Positions 17,197 through 25,827 of a stretch of 64,000 bases of DNA are shown one piece after another; the first letter of the stretch is position 1; each line of letters begins with the position of its first letter. A program made the translations under genes and the position numbers. Under the pieces are notes generated by a model. The model saw only the letters and a program-made list of their open reading frames with translations. It did no database searches and had not been told where the DNA came from. The stretch spans positions 930,001 through 994,000 of the forward strand of contig NZ_JBKIII010000001.1 in NCBI RefSeq assembly GCF_046557615.1, given 5' to 3'. Source of the DNA: Haloferax sp046557615. GTDB lineage: Archaea; Halobacteriota; Halobacteria; Halobacteriales; Haloferacaceae.

Positions 17197-17892
17197 ATGG
17201 ACCTCTCGTTCGACTCGTTCGTACTGACCGCGAGTACGGCCGACCTCGCCGACGAGCCTGCCGCCCGCGACACCGCCGACGCACTCGAATTTCGGATGGA
17301 CCTCGCGACGGATGCACTCGATGCACTCGATGCCTACGAGGGCGCACTTCCAATTCTCGCGACCAATCGCGCCGAGTGGGAAGGCGGCGAGTCGATCGAG
17401 AGTGAGCGCGACCGTCTGGCGGCGCTCGTCGCGGCCGCCGACCACGACGCCGTCGCAGCAATCGATATCGAACTGGCGACGCTGAAAACCGACCTCGGTG
17501 CAGAAGTCGCCGACCGAGTACGAGAGCGAGACGCGACCGTGGTCGCGTCGATCCACGACTTCGAGCGAACACCAGCGCGGTCCGAACTGACCCGCCTCCT
17601 CCGCGAGGCCGCACACCACGGTGACGTTGGCAAGCTCGCCGTCACCGCACAGACGAAGCACGACGCGCTGAAACTGCTGGAAGTGACAGAACGTGCGACG
17701 ACGTGGGGCGACCGCGTGGCCACGATTGCGATGGGCGAACCGGGGAGGCATACGCGCGCCGTCGCTCCAGTGTACGGGTCTAAAATCGGCTACGCGCCCG
17801 TGAACCCGAAAGATGCGACAGCACCCGGACAGTACGACCTCGAAACGCTCCGGTCACTCGTCAGGGGTTTATCCAGTAATCCGGACGTTTAA
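17197..17892 (+). CDS. aroD: 3-dehydroquinate dehydratase type I
   Basis: Third step of the shikimate pathway, dehydrating 3-dehydroquinate to 3-dehydroshikimate through a Schiff base. The 231-residue protein is of normal length for the class I enzyme. Visible active-site elements are LEFRMDL (about 30-36), the catalytic His in ASIHDF (His 120) and the Schiff-base Lys in GDVGKLAV (Lys 146). The C-terminus has SKIGYAPVNP and the final QYDLETLRSL helix. A CCTTTAGTG element about 25 bases upstream suggests a leaderless promoter. It faces the 3-dehydroquinate synthase II gene across one small gene, so two successive pathway steps are neighbours. Confidence 0.95.
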   Translation: MDLSFDSFVLTASTADLADEPAARDTADALEFRMDLATDALDALDAYEGALPILATNRAEWEGGESIESERDRLAALVAAADHDAVAAIDIELATLKTDLGAEVADRVRERDATVVASIHDFERTPARSELTRLLREAAHHGDVGKLAVTAQTKHDALKLLEVTERATTWGDRVATIAMGEPGRHTRAVAPVYGSKIGYAPVNPKDATAPGQYDLETLRSLVRGLSSNPDV

Positions 17893-17919
17893 GCACACTG
17901 GCCGTGACCGGGTTGAACA

Positions 17920-18315
17920 ATGGCTGATGCTCGCCGTCGTGCACTCGTCGCGGCCCTCGTTGGCGTCCTCGGGGCATCCCTCGGAATCGCTGGTGCAGGG
18001 CACGTCTATCTCCGCGAGTGGCGACGCGCAATCGCGTGGTTTAGTTTCGTCGTGGGGGTTGGACTCGTCCTCCTCTCGACGTTTGCGACACCGACCCCTT
18101 CGTCGTTCGATTCGCTCCCTCCAGAGGTGACCGTCCCCGTCATCGTCTTGCTATTTCTCAGCGCACTCGACGCCTACCGGATTGCCTTCTATCGCGCACG
18201 CCAACGCGCTGACGGAGCAGTAGCCTGTCCTGCGTGTGGCGGTGGTCTCGACTACGAACTCGACTTCTGTCCGTGGTGTGCCACTGAAATCGAGTGGCAG
18301 TACGAAGAGTACTAG
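17920..18315 (+). CDS. Membrane protein with C-terminal zinc ribbon
   Basis: A 131-residue protein with three predicted membrane helices (about 8-27, 38-56 and 70-88) and a C-terminal zinc-ribbon-like module. The cysteine pairs CPAC (about 103-106) and CPWC (about 118-121) are separated by an acidic stretch. Similar haloarchaeal proteins are of unknown function. It follows aroD by 27 bases and may be co-transcribed. Its stop codon directly abuts the stop of the convergent dehydroquinate synthase gene, with no spacer. Confidence 0.75.
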   Translation: MADARRRALVAALVGVLGASLGIAGAGHVYLREWRRAIAWFSFVVGVGLVLLSTFATPTPSSFDSLPPEVTVPVIVLLFLSALDAYRIAFYRARQRADGAVACPACGGGLDYELDFCPWCATEIEWQYEEY

Positions 18316-19491
18316 TTACTTTTCGATGATGCTCTCTTCGACGGCCTCGCCGAAGTGTCGAGCCGTGTCTTCGTAGTACATCAGCACTTCGTCACCGGCT
18401 TCGAGGTCGGTGACGGCGGTTCGACCCTCTTTCGTGTGGACTTTGATGGTCTCTGCGTTCTGGAGGAGCGTGGCGACTCGGTCGCCCTCGTAGTCGGCGA
18501 CGACGCGAAACATCGGGCGCTTCTCGATTTTGACGCGCCCGACGATGGCTTCGCGCGTGCGTCCGTTCGTATCCACGACTTGCACTTCGTCGCCGCTCTG
18601 GAGTTCCGAGAGATACGTGGTCTTTCCATCCGGCGTGCGCGCGTACGCGTGGACCGCACCCGCATTGACTCTAAACGGTCGAGAGGCGACGTACGGTGAC
18701 TCCGCCGTCTCGGCGTGGACGAAAAAGAGGCCACGAGACATCGACCCGACGAGCATGCCTTCGTCGTGTTCCATGAGCGTGCCCGTATCCACACAGACGC
18801 GGTCGGCCATGCCGGTGCGTTCGACTTCCTGAACCTCGGCGTACACGAGGTTGAGCGACTCGCGTTCGGCCTCGTCGCGCATCTCGACGGTTTTCCGAAT
18901 CTCGTCGGGGTCGTCGCTGTCGAGGAGGACGCCATCGGCACCGATTTCGAGCGTCTCGAATGCCGCTTTCGCTTCGTCGGCGCTCGTGACACCCGCGATG
19001 AGGTCGGTCTCGTCGCCGATGCGAGCGATGAGATTTTCGAGCGGGATGATAGTCCAATCTTCACCGACGACGATGGTGTAGTCGCCGTCTTGGGCGGCCT
19101 TCTCGGCGAGCGACTCGTACTCCTTGCTCAGAATTCGGACGTACGAGCCGTTCGCGCGCGAGTCGTTTCGGCGAAGGGTGGTTAAATCGGCAGAACCAGA
19201 GAAATCCGAAGGGAGTTCGACCGTGCCGTCGCCTTCGCCGTCTTTGCCGACGATGTAGGCATCAGCGACCGCACCGGACGAGTCGTCATCTTCGGCTTCC
19301 ATGACGTGGACATCGACGTCGGTGCTGAACGCGGCGACCTTTACGTCACCGAGTTCACGGACGTTTTCGATATCGCTCTCGTCGACGAGGACCCAATCGA
19401 CACCTGCTTCGAGACCTGCGGTGATGCGGTGCTTCCGCGTCTCCCAGTCTCCGACCGTGTCATCGGCCTTGAGCCAGACGCTTCGTGTCAT
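18316..19491 (-). CDS. 3-dehydroquinate synthase II (archaeal AroB')
   Basis: Makes 3-dehydroquinate from 2-amino-3,7-dideoxy-D-threo-hept-6-ulosonate by NAD-dependent oxidative deamination and cyclisation, in the archaeal entry to the shikimate pathway. 391 residues, the usual length. Family features are MTRSVWLKADD at the start, GVDWVLVDESD, the IIPLENLIARI segment and VGSMSRGLFFVHAETAESPYV. The C-terminal half carries RVNAGAVHAY and a beta-rich ending. The ATG at 19491 is chosen because the GTG-led extension to 19563 is not family-like. A possible box A lies near 19598-19606 on this strand, giving a leader of about 80 bases. Its substrate is produced by the ADH synthase encoded 3 kb away. 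Confidence 0.95.
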   Translation of the reverse strand: MTRSVWLKADDTVGDWETRKHRITAGLEAGVDWVLVDESDIENVRELGDVKVAAFSTDVDVHVMEAEDDDSSGAVADAYIVGKDGEGDGTVELPSDFSGSADLTTLRRNDSRANGSYVRILSKEYESLAEKAAQDGDYTIVVGEDWTIIPLENLIARIGDETDLIAGVTSADEAKAAFETLEIGADGVLLDSDDPDEIRKTVEMRDEAERESLNLVYAEVQEVERTGMADRVCVDTGTLMEHDEGMLVGSMSRGLFFVHAETAESPYVASRPFRVNAGAVHAYARTPDGKTTYLSELQSGDEVQVVDTNGRTREAIVGRVKIEKRPMFRVVADYEGDRVATLLQNAETIKVHTKEGRTAVTDLEAGDEVLMYYEDTARHFGEAVEESIIEK

Positions 19492-20022
19492 TATCGGTTC
19501 CACTCGGTCGTACTGCTTGAACGTGGCGGATGAATCAACTGACGGCGTGGTGATTTTGGACACGCTCCGGTTTTCGCCGAGGGTGCAATTCTATATCGCA
19601 TAATAGGGTTTATGACCCCCATTTCGAACAAATCGTGCGAACACAGAATAATCCGGGGAGAGCGCTCCATTCGTAGAAATTCAGCAAATTAGAGTGTTCG
19701 AACAGTCGAATCGGCTGTTCTGGGTCGTCGTCACTGCTTTCGGCGCAATTCGGCGGATTCATTCGTCTCGTTTCCAGTCGCCAGTGACTGATTCGAACTG
19801 TCATCAGTGGTCAGCCTCCTGCAACCAGAATCATACTCAAGGATGCACACGGTTCCAGGCACCCCTGTTTCACCCACCTGAACCCCCCGGAGTGAGGCAA
19901 TGAGAATGGGTGTCTAAATGGCACTTCGAACGGCCATCTTAGCGACCGCATATTCTGTATCGCACTCAACGATTGGGGACTCGCAGTCAATTTTCAAGTA
20001 CTACGTGGAGAAATGACAACCA
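19492..20022. other. 531-base intergenic region, AT-richer, no convincing gene
   Basis: The largest gap in the window, between the divergent 3-dehydroquinate synthase II and Nudix-like genes. Short open frames here (for example plus 19694-19903 and minus 19610-19804) have poor haloarchaeal codon use, with no GC bias at third positions and few acidic residues. The A/T-rich stretch near 19590-19615 probably holds the synthase promoter. The stretch near 20000-20015 may serve the Nudix-like gene. The rest may be remnants of a decayed insertion; no terminal repeats were seen. Confidence 0.5.
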
Positions 20023-20529
20023 ATGGACAAACTACAGGAACCCGAACAGCTACGCCAACGGGATGAAATTGAGTTCCACGACGAGACCCACACCATCGGC
20101 GCGGACGAGTTCGACGAGTACGAAGCATTGGATAGTCACGCTGTCGTCGGCCTCGTAAACGACCGCGGTGAAGTACTCCTGCAAAATGACGGGTCACACG
20201 GCTGGACCCTTCCTGCATTTCGAGTTTCTGCTGGTGACGACTGGGTATCGGTTGCGCAACGTGGTGTCGAGTCGATAACTGGCGTTGTCGTCGAACTCGA
20301 ATACCCAGAACTCGTTCGGCGCGTCGCGTTTCGCACAACGAACGAGCAAACAACGATGTACACCGTCGTCTTTCGAGCATCCCCTGTGGAGGGGCGACCA
20401 GTTGCAGATGAACATGGAGAAAGTAGCACAGCGCTCAGCGTCCAGTGGTCTGAGAGCGTTCCACCAGAGCAAGACGGCCCCGTTGCGGCCGATATTCAGC
20501 GATTCATCGACGGAGAACGGGATTTCTGA
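20023..20529 (+). CDS. Nudix-fold protein with degenerate Nudix box
   Basis: A 168-residue protein with the overall Nudix pattern: VVGLVNDRGEVLLQND, WTLPAFRV, a helix-loop-helix, then FRTTNEQTTMYTVVFRA. The Nudix box itself is broken: where active enzymes have REuxEExGu, this reads RGVESITGV, losing the metal-binding glutamates. It is therefore likely a ligand-binding or regulatory Nudix fold rather than a hydrolase, though a shifted metal site cannot be excluded. It lies alone after a 531-base AT-rich gap; nearby sequence contains a rare CTAG (20565). Confidence 0.75.
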   Translation: MDKLQEPEQLRQRDEIEFHDETHTIGADEFDEYEALDSHAVVGLVNDRGEVLLQNDGSHGWTLPAFRVSAGDDWVSVAQRGVESITGVVVELEYPELVRRVAFRTTNEQTTMYTVVFRASPVEGRPVADEHGESSTALSVQWSESVPPEQDGPVAADIQRFIDGERDF

Positions 20530-20669
20530 AATTGCCTGAAACGCCCGATAGTGGCGTCTTTGCCTAGGGCATAAATCGCATGGTGCGATATAAAATGGTC
20601 TCGCTGGCCGAAATTGAGTGCTGACCGCTTGGTGCGAAGAGAGCATGGCTCGTACATCAGAAAAATCGT

Positions 20670-21095
20670 CTAACGTGGGCTCATGAACGAATGCCGGAGT
20701 TGACCGAGGAGGAACGCGACGATGCCGAACGCGACGAATCCACCAGCAAAGGCGAGGAAGATGAGCCACGTCGGAGAGTCAGTGCTGGGTGGAAAGACGA
20801 GGTGGTACCCGAGTAGGTACACGAAGAGTCCAGCGACCGGACCGAGTGCGATGAGGATGGCGGAATCGATGCTGTGGCCTCGTGTCGAGAGATAGAAGGC
20901 ACTCGCACAGACTGCGATGACGACTCCACCCATCACAAACGCTGGGGCGTCTCCGAGTGACCGACCAGCGGTTTCGAGGAGGAACCGTTCAATCCCGAAC
21001 GTGGCGAGCGTTACCACCCCCAAGAGTGCTGAAATCCAAGGAAAGGAAATCCGCGAGCGCTCGTCTGTGCTCGTGTGACTGTTCAGCGCGGTCAT
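20670..21095 (-). CDS. Four-helix membrane protein, unknown
   Basis: A 141-residue hydrophobic protein with four predicted membrane helices (about 20-40, 50-70, 80-100 and 112-134) and a short hydrophilic N-terminus. No family is recognised. It lies 74 bases downstream of an ABC-2 permease gene on the same strand. A GATTTATCAC element about 27 bases upstream of its ATG suggests an independent leaderless promoter. It could be an accessory to the permease or an unrelated membrane protein. Confidence 0.65.
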   Translation of the reverse strand: MTALNSHTSTDERSRISFPWISALLGVVTLATFGIERFLLETAGRSLGDAPAFVMGGVVIAVCASAFYLSTRGHSIDSAILIALGPVAGLFVYLLGYHLVFPPSTDSPTWLIFLAFAGGFVAFGIVAFLLGQLRHSFMSPR

Positions 21096-21169
21096 GACAA
21101 GTAATTATCATTCTGGAGGTGATAAATCGCTTGTAGGCAAGAACTTACCAACGCCTGCGTGGCGCTGTC

Positions 21170-22009
21170 CTACTCGATATCCATCCGCGTGAACCGGACG
21201 TATCCGAACGTGAGTGGAATCACGGCCCACAGCGCAAGGATGACAAAGCCAACCCAGTCCTGTAGAGAGAACAGGTCCGGTGCGGGATAGAACGTGATCT
21301 CCTTGTACTCGGGGATGGGCACCCGTGCGGCGTGCATGAACGCCGTCGAGGGGTTGAGCATTCCAACGAGCCACATCCATGGCGGGAGTCCGCCTTCCGG
21401 GGGTTCCGGTCCCCAGACGATGAGCTGAATCACGTACATCAAGAGGTCCCACCCGAGGATGAACAGCGAGTACAAAATGCCCGCGCCGACGAACGCCTCG
21501 ACTTTGGTTTTCACCGCCGCCGAGAACCCGAGTGCGAGTGCGGCGTAGACACCTGCATAGAGCATCGTCATCAACGTGTAGAGGACGAAAATAGCGAGGT
21601 TGAACGAGTCGAACGTCGCCAGCGCGATGAGTGCGATGACACCGTAGCCAACCGCAATCGAGACGCCGATAACGCAGATTCGACCGAGGAGTTTGCCGAA
21701 CACGACTTCGGCTCTCGAATGCGGGAGCGCAAGCAAGAGTCGAATCGTGCCGCTGTCGCGCTCGCCCACGATCGTATCGTAACCGACAGCGAGGCTAATT
21801 AGCGGGATGAAAATCACCGCTGGCTGTCGCATGCTGTTCAAGAGCGCGAGCGTACTCGGTTCCACGGGGCTATCCTGAGACGAGAGCGGAATCCACTGGA
21901 GCGACGCGAGCCATATAGCGAAGAGCGTGAACAGTGCAATCAGCAGATACAGCGTGTAGGACCGCACCGAGTCGCGGAAATCCTTCTTCATCACCGCCTG
22001 GAGGGACAT
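21170..22009 (-). CDS. ABC-2 type transporter permease (NosY-like), no ATPase adjacent
   Basis: A 279-residue permease with six predicted membrane helices. The first cytoplasmic loop after helix 2 carries VGERDSGTIRLLLALPHSR, the signature of NosY/ABC-2 export permeases. A large external loop precedes the last helix (residues about 205-250, proline- and aromatic-rich). The substrate is unknown. ABC-2 permeases need a separate ATPase, usually adjacent, and none is present here; the partner must be encoded elsewhere or has been lost. The gene interrupts the aromatic amino acid cluster and may be part of an inserted block. Confidence 0.85.
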   Translation of the reverse strand: MSLQAVMKKDFRDSVRSYTLYLLIALFTLFAIWLASLQWIPLSSQDSPVEPSTLALLNSMRQPAVIFIPLISLAVGYDTIVGERDSGTIRLLLALPHSRAEVVFGKLLGRICVIGVSIAVGYGVIALIALATFDSFNLAIFVLYTLMTMLYAGVYAALALGFSAAVKTKVEAFVGAGILYSLFILGWDLLMYVIQLIVWGPEPPEGGLPPWMWLVGMLNPSTAFMHAARVPIPEYKEITFYPAPDLFSLQDWVGFVILALWAVIPLTFGYVRFTRMDIE

Positions 22010-22142
22010 ATCCCCAGATTAAATGGCTGATAGATTATGTTTCCTGGTTGAAATTTCATTCTGTGAAATCACAAGCAACGCGACAGTTGGTCGAAAGCGA
22101 CGACTGAACGAGACGAAGAAAGACAGGGACGAAAGAGAATGC

Positions 22143-22943
22143 CTAGACTTCGAGACTCAGGCCAGCGCGGTCGAGGGCGGTGTCAACGTCGGCGTCGTCG
22201 TGGATGACGGCGCTGACGGCGCGAGTAATTGCTTCGGGCTTGTCGTGTTGGAAGATAGAGCGTCCCATCGAGACGCCTGCTGCACCGGCGTCCATCGTTC
22301 CGCGAACCATCTCGACAGTCTCGCGGTCGGTGCCGCGACTGCCACCGGCGATAACGACCGGGAGGCGCGTGGCTTCGACCACTCGACTGAAGGATTTAGC
22401 ATCGCCGCTGTAGGCCGTCTTCACGATGTCCGCACCGACTTCTTCGGCGAGGCGAACGGCGTGTGCGAGGCTCTCGGCGTCGTGTTCGTCGATACCGGGG
22501 CCGCGGGCGTAGGACATGGCGAGAACGGGGACGCCGAAATCGGCGGCGCGAGAACAGACTTCAGAGAGTTGGGTCATCTGGTCGGGTTCGTACTGTGACC
22601 CGACGTTGATGTGGAAAGAAACAGCGTCAGCGCCGACTCGGAGGGCGTCTTCGACAGTTGCAGTCATTCGTTTATCGGCTTCGTCCGGGCCGATGACCGT
22701 CGAGCCATTGACGTGGACGATGTATCCTTTGCCGTTTTTGTTCGGGTGGACGCGCGGGGCGATTCCTTTGTGTGTGAGGACGGCATCAGCGCCGCCGCGT
22801 GTGATGCCGTCGATGGTGGATTCGATGTCTACGAGGCCCTTGACCGGGCCAAGTGTTACGCCGTGGTCCATGGGGACGATGAGGTATCGCCCTCCTGTGG
22901 AGATGCGTTCGAGTCGAGCGGAGATTCCTACGTCAGTGTTCAT
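22143..22943 (-). CDS. fba2: 2-amino-3,7-dideoxy-D-threo-hept-6-ulosonate synthase
   Basis: A class I aldolase-like enzyme that condenses 6-deoxy-5-ketofructose phosphate and aspartate semialdehyde to form ADH, the substrate of 3-dehydroquinate synthase II. 266 residues, normal for this DhnA/AroA' family. Motifs include LIVPMDHGVTLGP, AVLTHKGIAPR, VSFHINVGSQ, the Schiff-base region DIVKTAYSGD and the phosphate-binding IAGGSRG and VSMGRSIFQ loops. It lies 24 bases after trpA in the same direction and has its own box A inside the trpA end, so it can be transcribed separately from trpCBA. Confidence 0.95.
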   Translation of the reverse strand: MNTDVGISARLERISTGGRYLIVPMDHGVTLGPVKGLVDIESTIDGITRGGADAVLTHKGIAPRVHPNKNGKGYIVHVNGSTVIGPDEADKRMTATVEDALRVGADAVSFHINVGSQYEPDQMTQLSEVCSRAADFGVPVLAMSYARGPGIDEHDAESLAHAVRLAEEVGADIVKTAYSGDAKSFSRVVEATRLPVVIAGGSRGTDRETVEMVRGTMDAGAAGVSMGRSIFQHDKPEAITRAVSAVIHDDADVDTALDRAGLSLEV

Positions 22944-22976
22944 GTATGGTACTCAGTGTCAGGGTATTTATGTGCG
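22944..22976 (-). promoter_or_regulatory. Internal promoter for fba2 overlapping the end of trpA
   Basis: On the coding strand the sequence CATAAATACC lies at about 22964-22973, about 27 bases before the fba2 ATG, and overlaps the trpA stop codon. The spacing fits a leaderless haloarchaeal promoter. It would allow ADH synthase to be made when trpCBA is repressed. Confidence 0.5.
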
Positions 22977-23801
22977 TTCCGGATGCGGTGTTCGTTGCGA
23001 GGCACCTGTGGCAACGCCGTCAGCAAGTTCGTGGGCGAGCGTTTCGAGGCGGTCAGCGACGACCTCGGGGTCGTCGTCGTTCTCGTGTCCTTCGGCAATT
23101 ATGTCCACGAGCGCGCTCCCGACGATGATGCCGTCTGCACCACCGCGAACGATTCGAGCGGCGTGGTCTCCCGTGCTGATTCCGAATCCGACTGCCTTAG
23201 GCACGTCGTAGTCGGTCAGTCGCGCGAGCGTCGATTCGGTCTGGTCGGACACGTCTGCCTTCGCGCCCGTCGTGCCGAGTCGCGCTTGGACGTAGACGTA
23301 GCCAGAGACTTGCTGCATGATTCGGTCGAGCCGGTCGCCGGTCGTCGTCGGTGCGACGATGAAGACTAAATCGAGGCCGAACTCGTCGCAGGCCTCCCGA
23401 AGCGGGTCAGCCTCTTCGGCAGGCAGGTCGGGGACGACGAAGCCTTCGATGCCAACCTCGGCCGCCTTCTCGACGAATGGGCGCGGGCCAGGGTCATCTC
23501 CGTAGCGGTAGATGAGGTTGTAGTAGGTCATACAGACCAGCGGCACCGACACGTCGAGGTCCTCGACGAACTCGAAGAACCGCGTCGGCGTCATGCCGCC
23601 TTCGAGCGAACGGACGACTGCATTCTGAATCGTCGGCCCCTCGGCGATAGGTTCCGAAAATGGGAGGCCCAGTTCGATAACGTCTGCGCCGCCGCGTTCG
23701 AGTGCTTCGACGTATTTCAGTGAGGATTCGTAGTCCGGGTCGCCAGCGGCGAGGTACGGGATAAAGGCCGGACCGTCGGCGAATGCGTCTTCGAGAGACA
23801 T
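22968..23801 (-). CDS. trpA: Tryptophan synthase alpha chain
   Basis: Cleaves indole-3-glycerol phosphate to indole and glyceraldehyde 3-phosphate; works as a complex with TrpB. 277 residues starting MSLEDAFADGPAFIPYLAAG. The catalytic Glu lies in VIELGLPFSEPIAEG (Glu 43). The bacterial catalytic Asp (ADG in Salmonella, Asp 60) is a Glu here (AEG). The phosphate loop GFGIST and the YYNLIYRYG segment are present. The ATG at 23801 shares one base with the trpB stop (TGATG); a GTG at 23804 is an alternative. Last gene of trpCBA. Confidence 0.96.
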   Translation of the reverse strand: MSLEDAFADGPAFIPYLAAGDPDYESSLKYVEALERGGADVIELGLPFSEPIAEGPTIQNAVVRSLEGGMTPTRFFEFVEDLDVSVPLVCMTYYNLIYRYGDDPGPRPFVEKAAEVGIEGFVVPDLPAEEADPLREACDEFGLDLVFIVAPTTTGDRLDRIMQQVSGYVYVQARLGTTGAKADVSDQTESTLARLTDYDVPKAVGFGISTGDHAARIVRGGADGIIVGSALVDIIAEGHENDDDPEVVADRLETLAHELADGVATGASQRTPHPERT

Positions 23802-25072
23802 CACAGTCCCCCCGTGAATTCGGTCATATCAGGTGCAATGTCGATATCGCGTTCGTAGGTCTCTTCGATGGCCGATTCGAGGTCTTTGTCGCCACGCCCG
23901 GAGACGTTGACGACGACGTACTCACCGAGTGCATCGCGTTCTGCTTGCGTGGCGTCCGAGTCAGGGCCGAGGACACGTTCGAGGTAGCCAAACGCGTGGG
24001 CGGTTTCGAGCGCGGGGATGATACCTTCTAACTGCGAGAGTCGGTGGAATGCTGTGAGCGCCTCGTCGTCGTCCACGTTGACGGCGGTGATTCGTCCGAT
24101 GTCGTTCAGATACGCGAGTTCCGGGCCGACACCGGCGTAGTCGAGACCCGAGGAGATGGAGTGCGACTCCATAATCTGGCCGTCGCGGTCCTGAAGCAAT
24201 TGCGTGCGCGCGCCGTGAAGCACGCCTTCGCTTCCGGTCGTCAGCGAGGCGGAGTTGGGCGCGACGCCCGCTTCTTCGTCCACATCGAGCGTCGAACCGC
24301 CCGCTTCGACGGCGAAGAGGCCGACCGATTCATCCTTAACAAACTCCGCGAACGCCCCCATCGTGTTCGACCCGCCACCAGCGCAGGCGAGCACGGAGTC
24401 TGGAAGTTGTCCAAACTTCTCTTGGGCTTGGGTTCGTGCCTCTTCCGAAATCACCGACTGGAAGTCACGAACCATGCTCGGGAAGGGGTGCGGGCCGACG
24501 ACCGACCCGATGACGTAGTGGGTGTCCTCGACGTTGGTCGCCCAGTCGCGCATCGTCTCGGAGATGGCCTCTTTGAGCGTCCCACGGCCCACGGTCACGG
24601 CGTTCACGTCCGCACCGTTGAGTCGCATCCGAAAGACGTTGGGTCGCTGGCGATTGATGTCGCGCTCGCCCATGTAAATCTCACAGGGCATATCGAGGTG
24701 TGCGCAGGCCATCGCCGTCGCGGTCCCGTGCTGTCCTGCACCGGTCTCAGCGATGATGCGGTCTTTGCCCATGTACTTCGCAAGCAAGACCTGTCCGAGC
24801 GCGTTGTTGAGTTTGTGCGCGCCGCCGTGAACGAGGTCTTCGCGCTTCAGATAGACTTCACGCCCGTAGCGCTCGGAGAGTCGGTCCGCCCGCTGGAGGG
24901 GTGTTGGACGCCCACCGAAATCGCGGAGTCGCGCACGAAAGTCGTCCATGAAACCGTCCTCGTTTTCGAGGACGTATCGCTGGTACGCGTCGTTCAGTTC
25001 CTCGATAGCGGGCATGAGCGCCTCGGGAACGTACTGCCCGCCGAATTCTCCAAACTTGCCGTCTACACTCAT
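23801..25072 (-). CDS. trpB: Tryptophan synthase beta chain
   Basis: PLP enzyme joining indole and serine to make tryptophan. 423 residues, the TrpB1 type that pairs with TrpA. The PLP lysine is in HGGAHKLNNALGQ (Lys 87), the catalytic Glu in AETGAGQHGTA (about 106), and the phosphate-binding loop is CAGGGSNTMG. The start ATG overlaps the trpC stop as ATGA, and its own stop touches trpA, so all three genes are translationally coupled. The C-terminus carries an acidic extension common in halophiles. Confidence 0.97.
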   Translation of the reverse strand: MSVDGKFGEFGGQYVPEALMPAIEELNDAYQRYVLENEDGFMDDFRARLRDFGGRPTPLQRADRLSERYGREVYLKREDLVHGGAHKLNNALGQVLLAKYMGKDRIIAETGAGQHGTATAMACAHLDMPCEIYMGERDINRQRPNVFRMRLNGADVNAVTVGRGTLKEAISETMRDWATNVEDTHYVIGSVVGPHPFPSMVRDFQSVISEEARTQAQEKFGQLPDSVLACAGGGSNTMGAFAEFVKDESVGLFAVEAGGSTLDVDEEAGVAPNSASLTTGSEGVLHGARTQLLQDRDGQIMESHSISSGLDYAGVGPELAYLNDIGRITAVNVDDDEALTAFHRLSQLEGIIPALETAHAFGYLERVLGPDSDATQAERDALGEYVVVNVSGRGDKDLESAIEETYERDIDIAPDMTEFTGGL

Positions 25073-25827
25073 AGTGAACTCAAATTCTGTGTGTTCTGTC
25101 GCACGTCGCCGTCCATTATCGCCGTCCCGACGAGGAGGGCATCGGCACCGGCCTCGCGCATTCGTCGCACGTCGTCTCGGGTCTTCACACCGCTCTCTGC
25201 GACGAGATGCACGTCGTCGGGAACCACCGGAGCGAGACTCTCGAACGTATCGAGGTCAACTTCCAACTTGCCGAGGTCGCGGTTGTTGATGCCGATGATT
25301 TTTGCATCTGTTTCGAGCGCCGCGTCGAGTTCCGCTTTCGTGTGGACTTCGACGAGTGGCTGAAAGCCGCGGTCTGTAGCCGCATCGACGAGGTCCGAGA
25401 GGTCGTCTTGCAAGAAGCGCGCGATGAGCAGAATCAAATCAGACTCGACCACGTCGAGTTGGGCCTCGTTCATGATGAAATCCTTGCGGAGGACGGGGAC
25501 ATCGACGGCGTCGCGGATGCGTTCGAGCGAGTCTGTCGAACCGCCGAAGTGTTCGGGTTCGGTGAGTACCGAGAGCGCAGTCGCCCCACCGGCAACCATC
25601 TCGCGCGCGAGTTCGACCGGGTCGTCTTCTCGAACGCCGTCGGTCGTCGGGCTCGTCGGCTTTACTTCCGCGATGAGTGGTACCCGACCGTCGGACTCGG
25701 TCGCCTCGATGGCCGCCGAAAACGACCGTGCATCGACCGCGAGACGGGACTCACCGCCGGGTCGCGCTCGCGCAGCCGAGAGTATCGACTGCACTTGTGG
25801 CGCTAATCCACCTTCTCTAGCGTTCAT
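25069..25827 (-). CDS. trpC: Indole-3-glycerol-phosphate synthase
   Basis: Converts carboxyphenylaminodeoxyribulose phosphate to indole-3-glycerol phosphate, the substrate of TrpA. 252 residues with the expected beta/alpha barrel motifs: LIAEVKPTSPTTD (normally KxxSP), VLTEPEHFGGS, VLRKDFI, IGINNRDLGKLEVD and VAESGV. The ATG at 25827 (MNAREGGLAPQ) is chosen because it lies just downstream of a clear box A, while the longer frame to 25932 would run through the promoter. First gene of trpCBA. Confidence 0.96.
   Translation of the reverse strand: MNAREGGLAPQVQSILSAARARPGGESRLAVDARSFSAAIEATESDGRVPLIAEVKPTSPTTDGVREDDPVELAREMVAGGATALSVLTEPEHFGGSTDSLERIRDAVDVPVLRKDFIMNEAQLDVVESDLILLIARFLQDDLSDLVDAATDRGFQPLVEVHTKAELDAALETDAKIIGINNRDLGKLEVDLDTFESLAPVVPDDVHLVAESGVKTRDDVRRMREAGADALLVGTAIMDGDVRQNTQNLSSL

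Noticed and set aside
19694..19903. A 69-residue open frame in the 531-base gap
   Set aside because: Poor haloarchaeal codon use and composition (few acidic residues), no start signal and no recognisable motif.
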